DNA from: Apostichopus japonicus | Lineage: Eukaryota > Echinodermata > Holothuroidea > Aspidochirotida > Stichopodidae | Length of the DNA: 64,000 bases | Reading direction: 5' to 3' | Assembly: GCF_037975245.1 (NCBI RefSeq) | Contig: NC_092570.1 | Coordinates: forward strand, 17,649,918 to 17,713,917 | In this document: piece after piece, positions 57,442-64,000 of the stretch | Position numbering within the stretch: position 1 is the first letter of the stretch | Layout: every line of letters begins with the position of its first letter | Made by a program: the position numbers and the translations under genes | Notes under the pieces: model-generated | Database searches by the model: none | Seen by the model: the letters and a program-made list of their open reading frames with translations, nothing else | What the model was told of the DNA's origin: nothing

Positions 57442-58009
57442 GACAGTTTCTGTTGCAGCACACCACCGATACAAAGTGTGCTGAATCCTGCATCGAAAAG
57501 AGAAGGAAGTCCTTCCGTTAATTAGTTTACTGACGACACGAAAAAAAGGTTAAGTGCAACAAATCTCTGCTCTCGGTACGCTATGTAGACGTCACAGGAG
57601 TATTAACGTGTCAGGCGTCTGCCATGCGTGGTTAGATATCAATCCCTCGCCGCAAACGGCCGTACGTTTCTCAGAGACCGTCAGATCCTCTAGCCTACCA
57701 AGTCGGCCTATACTTGTACTGGTAATATCATCAGCGATAGAGAGAGAGCCGAACAGGGTCTTTTTTTTTCCTACCCCAAATCTGATTAGAGTTTCTACAA
57801 TTCTCCGACCGGTGCCTGTCTTCACCATTAACGGCTTCAATCCAAGGCCGCTGTTGGCTTATTGCCTTTCAAGTCCAGCACGACAACGAGTCAGTAATTA
57901 TCTCAGTCTCCTGAAAGGAAGCAAGCAAAGAGAAAAAACATAAAGATAAATATGACTCTGAGAGTAACACCTTCTCTAGGAGGTTTCGTCCAATTTACGT
58001 CTTTAATAT

Positions 58010-58020
58010 GCCGCCATCTT
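58010..58020 (-). promoter_or_regulatory. YY1-type AAGATGGCGGC motif upstream of HS6ST
   Basis: The minus strand reads AAGATGGCGGC about 570 bases above the HS6ST start codon. This is the known YY1 core (AANATGGCGGC), often found at transcription starts. It would suit a TATA-less promoter feeding a 5' UTR exon, but is only a motif match. Confidence 0.3.
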
Positions 58021-58575
58021 AAACCGTGAATGCTTTGAGGAGGGAGGGATTTTGGCACATCTGATAATGTTATTCATTTTTAGAGCTTGCTATTAAGATA
58101 AGTAGCAGTTTCTAACCGACATAGACTTGCTCGTGAATCAACTTTTTTCGACTAAAGACTCCGGGGTGAAACCTTTACGATGGCATTTTCACGACAGCTG
58201 AAGGAGGCAATGAACCAGACTGGAAGGCTCTAGTTTAATTGAAATCCTTCTCTTGAAAGATATTGTCTTACCCAGTACATTATTAACATTCTCAGCCAGA
58301 TATCTATTAGACTGATTAAAACAAATTAATAAACAGGTAATATGTAACTTTGGCTGATTGGTTGCGTTTTGTCCGGATTATACGGTGCATTAATAAAGTG
58401 AAATTGTATCATTATTAGTAGGTGAGGCCTCATAGACCCACGCTGAGTTGGACAGAATGTTCACCTAGAAAATTTAAAATCATCTTCCCTACTTGTGGAC
58501 AATACTATAGTAAATACTAAATACTTCTACCCATACCCTTACCATGTATAAATCACACATACGTTTGCCCATAAC

Positions 58576-58969
58576 ATCATTAGGCACAGAGTACATTGAT
58601 GCAGAAAAAGCAGCCTTCTGAGGGGGGGGGGGGGGGACGTGGACAGCCCTAAGATTTGTCGGTATGAAGAAAACCAAATACCAGTATCAGTTGGAATGGT
58701 GCTATTAAAATTGGTAATATTGGCAAGTATTCAAGGTATTTTTGATATACTTGTTTATGGTTCATTTCCATACCCTCCTTATATATGGGTATACGAAGTT
58801 GATACCCAGTATGCTGGATGTTTCAGTATCCCGAGGACCGTTGACAGTCACCACCCCCCACTCCTCCTACCATTTCCCCTCGAGCCCCACATCCCCCCAA
58901 CAAAACAAAAAGTTTGACAATATTTTCCCACATAGTATAGGGTTCCCACACCAAAAAACACAAAAACAA

Positions 58970-59007
<38 letters not shown>

Positions 59008-59396
59008 CATTAGGCACAGAGTACATTGATGCAGAAAAAGCAGCCTTCTGAGGGGGGGGGGGGGGACGTGGACAGCCCTAAGATTTGTCGGTATGAAGAA
59101 AACCAAATACCAGTATCAGTTGGAATGGTGCTATTAAAATTGGTAATATTGGCAAGTATTCAAGGTATTTTTTGATATACTTGTTTATGGTTCATTTCCA
59201 TACCCTCCTTATATATGGGTATACGAAGTTGATACCCAGTATGCTGGATGTTTCAGTATCCCGAGGACCGTTGACAGTCACCACCCCCCACTCCTCCTAC
59301 CATTTCCCCTCGAGCCCCACACCCCCCCCCAACAAAAAGTTTGACAATATTTTCCCACATAGTATAGGGTTCCCACACCAAAAAACACAAAAACAA

Positions 59397-59427
<31 letters not shown>

Positions 59428-59428
59428 T
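58576..59428. repeat. Recent tandem duplication, 430-base unit ending in (AT)n
   Basis: The block starting ATCATTAGGCACAGAGTACA at 58576 recurs at 59006 with only small indels (G-run length, a TTTTT/TTTTTT difference, a change near AACAAAACAAAAAG). Both copies end in (AT)n tracts, at about 58975-59003 and 59401-59428. The frames of 90-100 residues in each copy are identical by duplication, not by selection. Confidence 0.95.
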
Positions 59429-59429
59429 A

Positions 59430-61185
59430 AAGACACTTATAACACCCCCCCCCCCCCCCTCAGCAGGTAAATAGACTGAGAACCTGCCTATAAAATTCTT
59501 GGCTTCATCATTTGGACACTCTGTGTGATGAATACTTTTGGTGAATCCTTCCTTTAAAATTATTCCAATCAAAAACGATCACTTCACAGTTTACAGCTGA
59601 CTTGACTTTGGACAAGGTAAAGAGTTAAAAGCTGTCAAAACCTTCGATGAGCAACCACTTCACACCTCCACTATTCGCTACCTTTCATGTATGATTTTAG
59701 TAACATCCTCAAAGTGACTTTGCTACATGGCTCCTAACCGACCAGCTCAAGCTGAAACTGTCACTAAACCAGTACTTAGTTTAATATGTCTCAGCCCCCC
59801 TGGATTTTATTAAATTTTTTAATTCCCTGCCTGAAATTATCTTGAAAGCTTTTTACATGTATACTTCAAGGAGGAAATCTTCAATGATTGCCATCCAAGT
59901 TTACAAGGTTGCCTACTCTCAAAACACTTCACCTCAATCAAGTGAACCAAAAATATCTCTGAAGCTGAACAAGTGGGGCTAATTCTGCAGAATTTCTTAG
60001 CTTCTTTTCTGTCCATTCTAATAAGGTAAGTGATGGTGGTGGTGGTATGCTACACAATGCTTGGGTTTCACTTTCATCTCCACTCACTCCTCGACCTTCT
60101 TGTCCTTTTTCTCATAAATTTAATCATATTTCCACCACCAAAAATGAATGGAAATCTTCTTAGATCAGAAGTCAAGGGTGAAATTCTTTAATAGCTGCTG
60201 GTCTATTTTTAAGGTGAGTCTTCCAAACGAAAAAAAAAAGTGTCCGGTATAAATTTTTTCACGCTTCGGATGATTCAAAATCACACCTTTCTTATTCATG
60301 AATATTCAGTGTGTGAAAAGATAGTCTAAAGCAATTTAATACATGCTTCAGAAGCCTCATATGTTTGTGATACCTCGATTAACAGCTGATTTGTGTGTGG
60401 CTGGAAGAAATAATGGACCGTCATATTCTGTGACATTTTCCATAGATTTCACACTGAACTTGCAGCTATCTTTCTCATATTTGGCGGCTTTTTATCGACT
60501 ATTTGTACCAAACTTGCATATTGTACAGAAATGTTTATCATATATGAATATATGTGACTGATAAACAGTATTGTCAAATATCTAGCTTATTATAAACATG
60601 GACATATAACATAATCGTAAGTAGCTATGGGCCCTTTGACATTCCATACTCTGTGGAGGACTCAAGTCCATGGCAATAAATAATAAACTGGTCCATGTTT
60701 CATAAATATCTATGTACTACTTATCTTTCCATAAGGAGGAAACTTTCCATTCTTTGAATTCTTGTGGTGAACAAACTCCTTGAAGCATAAATAATCTTCC
60801 ATTGGGTTAGATAGGCTCAGTCATTTCATACATTGCAACTACTGCACCCATTGCACAACACAACCTCTGTCTGAATTACACACAACATGACAGTTAAATA
60901 ACTTTAAAGTTGGATCGATCTTTGCAACTAAACACAATCTCATAATGTCAACTTCTCAGATAACTTTTTCATGTTCAATTGTTTACAATAGATTCCATAA
61001 CCAGAAATACCACCACCAAGCCAGTACATGAGGTTTAAGAAAAAAAAATTTGGGCATATTTATGACATCAGTTTTATAATGCATGTTTATTCATAAATTA
61101 TAAACACACACAGTGGTATGTATCTAGTTATGATGAGTTTTGTTTTGTATCATATATGATCCAGTTTTAAACAACATGGAGGAAT
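59430..61185. other. No gene recognised
   Basis: AT-rich sequence with a C-run at 59443-59458 and short frames only. Confidence 0.4.
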
Positions 61186-61645
61186 TAACATTCCCCTCCA
61201 CCCCCAGCCTTTTCCCCTCCACCTCCAGCCCTTCCCCACCACCTCCAGCCTTCTCCCCTCCACCTCCAGCCCTTCCCCACCACCTCCAGCCTTCTCTCCT
61301 CCACCTCCAGCCTTCTCCCACTACCTCCAGCCTCTTCCCCACCACCTCCAGCCTCCTCCCCACCACCTCCAGCCTTCTTCCCCTCCACCTCCAGCCTTCT
61401 CCCACTACCTCCAGCCCTTCCCCACCACCTCCAGCCTTCTCCCCTCCACCTCCAGCCTTCTCCCACTACCTCCAGCCCTTCCCCTCCACCTCCAGCCTTC
61501 TCCCCTCCACCTCCAGTCTTCTCCCACTACCTCCAGCCCTTCCCCACCACCTCCAGCCTTCTCCCCTCCACCTCCAGACTTCTCCCACTACCTCCAGTCC
61601 TTCCCCACCACCTCCAGCCCTCCCCCACAACCTCCAGCCATCCCC
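61186..61645. repeat. Polypyrimidine minisatellite, 20-22-base unit
   Basis: About 20 copies of CCACCTCCAGCC + CTTCTCCC/TTCCCCAC variants. The plus strand is almost entirely C and T apart from the CAG of each unit, so the minus strand is G-rich with many GG/GGGG runs. A 176-residue Pro/Ser-rich frame and antisense Gly-rich frames run through it, but only because the repeat lacks stops. Confidence 0.95.
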
Positions 61646-61679
61646 TCACAATAAAAAGACACTTATCTAATAAAATCAC

Positions 61680-63690
61680 CATGCCCTAGCTATCTATTGT
61701 AAATGTTGTCTTGTAAAAAATTAATTCTTTAGCCTAAGCTGTCTACTGTAGCCTAACCTTGACCCTGACCAACTATGGTAGTTTAATTTCCTTATCATTA
61801 CCAGTAGTCCAGTACAGCACAAAGATATGCTACTTATCGATTATATTGGTCACTCCTCCACAAAAGAAATTTTCTCAGACATTTAATCGTCTAAATTAAC
61901 ACTACTCTTTGTTGTCAGAGAACCAGTTGAAGAGAACTATTTAAGAGAACTTTAACAAACACATGTCTTTGAAAACATTAAGCAACTGTTCGCATGTTAT
62001 TACTTTCCGACCAATAACCGAGTAGGTTTAACATATTTCTGCGATGCGAACCGCTCGATTTAGACTGCATAATATATATAACTGTTCAAACATGTTTCCT
62101 ATCATAAGATCTACAAAAGTGTGTTCACATATCCCTGCAATGAAATCATTTACGAAAATATTAACACATCAAGCGCTCTCATTAACCTGTTGGTCCAAAA
62201 TCTTCATCCAAGAAATGTTTCTTGGACATAACAAATGCAGCACAATGCACATGATACTTACGATAAAAGAAATGGAGAACGGTTTTGAGGATTTGAAGCG
62301 AAATGTTGATCCCATTCCACTCGAATATTTCTGACGTTTGATAGTCTTGGCTAAGTTCTTAAATGAATGTCCCTCTTCAATTCTAATGTTTCAGTTTTCT
62401 TAAGGTTTCGTTTTAATGTTATTTATCATACTGATCAACTATATTAAGGTTTATACAATCCATTACTTCCTGATGACTTTCATTAAAGGAATAGTTTCGG
62501 TTTCAGAAGGTAATTATATAAAATAAATTGATCTAGCAAGTCTGTGGAAGTGTAAATAGCATCCTTTTCTGAAAATGTAGAAATATATATATAATTTTTT
62601 TAAAGTTGTGAGTGAAATCTAATGAATATACCTAAGAACTATTCAGCAAAGAATGATAACATTACGATGAAAATTTAGTTCTAAATGCCCTGTTTTTTCT
62701 TTCTCACTATAACATGAAAAGGCAGGCAATAATGTTTACATTTCATAAAATTTATATTTTTTGTGTTGAATTTTTTTAATGTATTTGATGAAAAGTTGCT
62801 GTACATTTCGATCTAACACAGCTGAAGCAAAATTACTATAATAAAATATATTTATTACTATATACTCAGGTTTCATCTGACATAAAAATCAAAAGGAGCC
62901 TCCGCATAAACGTAGAGGAATATTTCCGCATGTCACATTTTCCATCATAAGAAACTGGAATACCACCCCTTTAAAGTGACATGACATGTTTAAATGTTCC
63001 AAATGTGAAATCCATTCAAGTTTAGTTGCCTTTTCAATCCTCAGTTTCAACTATGAAGTCAATAATCATATCGTTAAGACAACAAGAGCGAGTGTTTAAT
63101 TAATAGTTATAAAAACTGTAACATGCAGAATATTATTTCAGACTATTGACTTATTGAAGTGTTAGTTCATTCATCACGTGGTATTGGACATGAAGGGGCG
63201 GGAAAGGGGAAAAAAAAAACCCTTAATGACAAACAGGATACAATGCTATCTCTCTATGGCATCGTTACTATCTATACTAACAATCAATTTGATGTAGCTG
63301 ATAGGGTTCAATTTTATTACAAGATCTGGTTCAAATCCTGCTTGTCATTTAGGACATCCCTGTCATTAGGTTTAAATATCGCACATTAAGTATTTACTCT
63401 CTGTGTAGTGTTCAAATATAAACTTTGACTGTATCGCAACAATCAGGAAGCATTCGACTATATCCTTTGCGATGATCTTCCATTAATAGTGGCTTATTTG
63501 CTTATCATCTCTTTACGATGCATATTCATAGAATTACCAGGTAGATGCATGTGGAACTGATGTACCCATCCTGCTCATGGGACGATCATTCAACGTCCCA
63601 ATCTGACAGACGGAAATGTACTGTATGTCATATATTGTCAATGGTAGTGTAACTAGTGTTGTGCCGATAATGGTTTGGGAGATCGGTGTC
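61680..63690. other. No gene recognised; possible small TTAA-ended MITE
   Basis: AT-rich. Between about 62483 and 62975 the ends read TTAAAGGAATAGTTTCGGTTTC and, inverted, TTAAAGGGGTGGTATTCCAG, a weak inverted similarity with TTAA at each end. The frames at 62044-62334 and 63159-63389 show no family features. Confidence 0.3.
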
Positions 63691-63707
63691 GGCCGATAGT
63701 TGTGATA

Positions 63708-64000
63708 TCAGTATATGTGTGGGATACATGAAGTATATGTTGAATACCTGAAGTATATGTTTGATACATGAAGTATACATGAAGTATACATGAAGTATAT
63801 GTGGGATATATAAAGTATATGTGGGATACATGAAGTATACATGAAGTATATGTGAGATACATGAAAGTATATGTTGGATACATGAGGTATATGTGTGGGA
63901 TACATGAAGTTTATGTTGGATACATGAAGTATACATGAAGTACAGTGGGATACATGAGGTATATGTTGGATACATGAAGTATATGTTGGATACATGATGT
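63708..64000. repeat. Short-unit tandem array running off the window
   Basis: GATACATGAAGTATATGTTG-type units of 19-20 bases, mixed with 10-base ATGAAGTATAC sub-units, continue to the last base. The right boundary is outside the window. Frames of 76-115 residues across it are by-products. Confidence 0.9.

Noticed and set aside
58639-59572. Near-identical 90-100-residue frames in two copies
   Set aside because: Their similarity is explained by the recent 430-base DNA duplication; the peptides have no family features.
61140-61670. 176-residue Pro/Ser-rich open frame
   Set aside because: Entirely made of the 20-22-base pyrimidine repeat, whose sequence lacks stop codons; antisense frames are equally open.
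62483-62975. TTAA-flanked MITE
   Set aside because: The inverted similarity of the ends is too weak to call a terminal repeat without other copies.
63628-63995. Frames of 76-115 residues rich in Tyr, Thr and Ser on the minus strand
   Set aside because: By-products of the short tandem array at the window end.

Overview
This is eukaryotic nuclear DNA from an animal: AT-rich, intron-rich, dense in microsatellites and minisatellites, with two clear metazoan genes split by GT-AG introns. The Rac-type GTPase, the heparan sulfate 6-O-sulfotransferase, the DIRS-type retrotransposon and the tRNA-derived SINEs together suggest a marine invertebrate, most likely a deuterostome such as an echinoderm. 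The species is an inference; nothing in the window fixes it.

Layout. (1) 1-9660: a possible first exon with a TATA box (352-359, ATG 416) opens a gene I cannot identify. A degenerate minisatellite follows and is interrupted by a 6.7-kb DIRS-family tyrosine-recombinase retrotransposon (875-7610). The element keeps its inverted terminal repeats (122 bp) and an internal complementary region (6723-6821) that matches both ends joined together. It has gag-like remnants and a frameshifted tyrosine recombinase, but no recognisable reverse transcriptase/RNase H. Where those should lie is AT-rich DNA with a promoter-like cluster and several SINE-like insertions. (2) 10.8-12.9 kb: a diverged second DIRS end, a 122-bp triplicate and a 43/86-bp palindromic minisatellite just upstream of the next gene. 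(3) 13074-34955, plus strand: a six-exon Rac-family Rho GTPase of 206 residues, closest by eye to the Mtl/MIG-2 group. Its first coding exon appears to be only 7 nt. Its introns carry large tandem arrays (28.0-30.0 kb and 31.3-32.1 kb) and a 300-bp near-perfect foldback. (4) 35-55.4 kb: no gene recognised; interspersed repeats, a hAT-like MITE and a cluster of tRNA-like units. (5) 57441-55489, minus strand: a heparan sulfate 6-O-sulfotransferase in two coding exons (367 residues). (6) 58-64 kb: a recent 430-bp tandem duplication, a polypyrimidine minisatellite and a short-unit tandem array running off the window end.

The two identified genes are convergent and have no evident joint function: one is a cytoskeletal signalling switch, the other a Golgi enzyme modifying heparan sulfate. 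I found no bacterial-type operon, CRISPR array or defence system. The most distinctive content is the DIRS element, its internal promoter-like patch and the intronic repeat structures.
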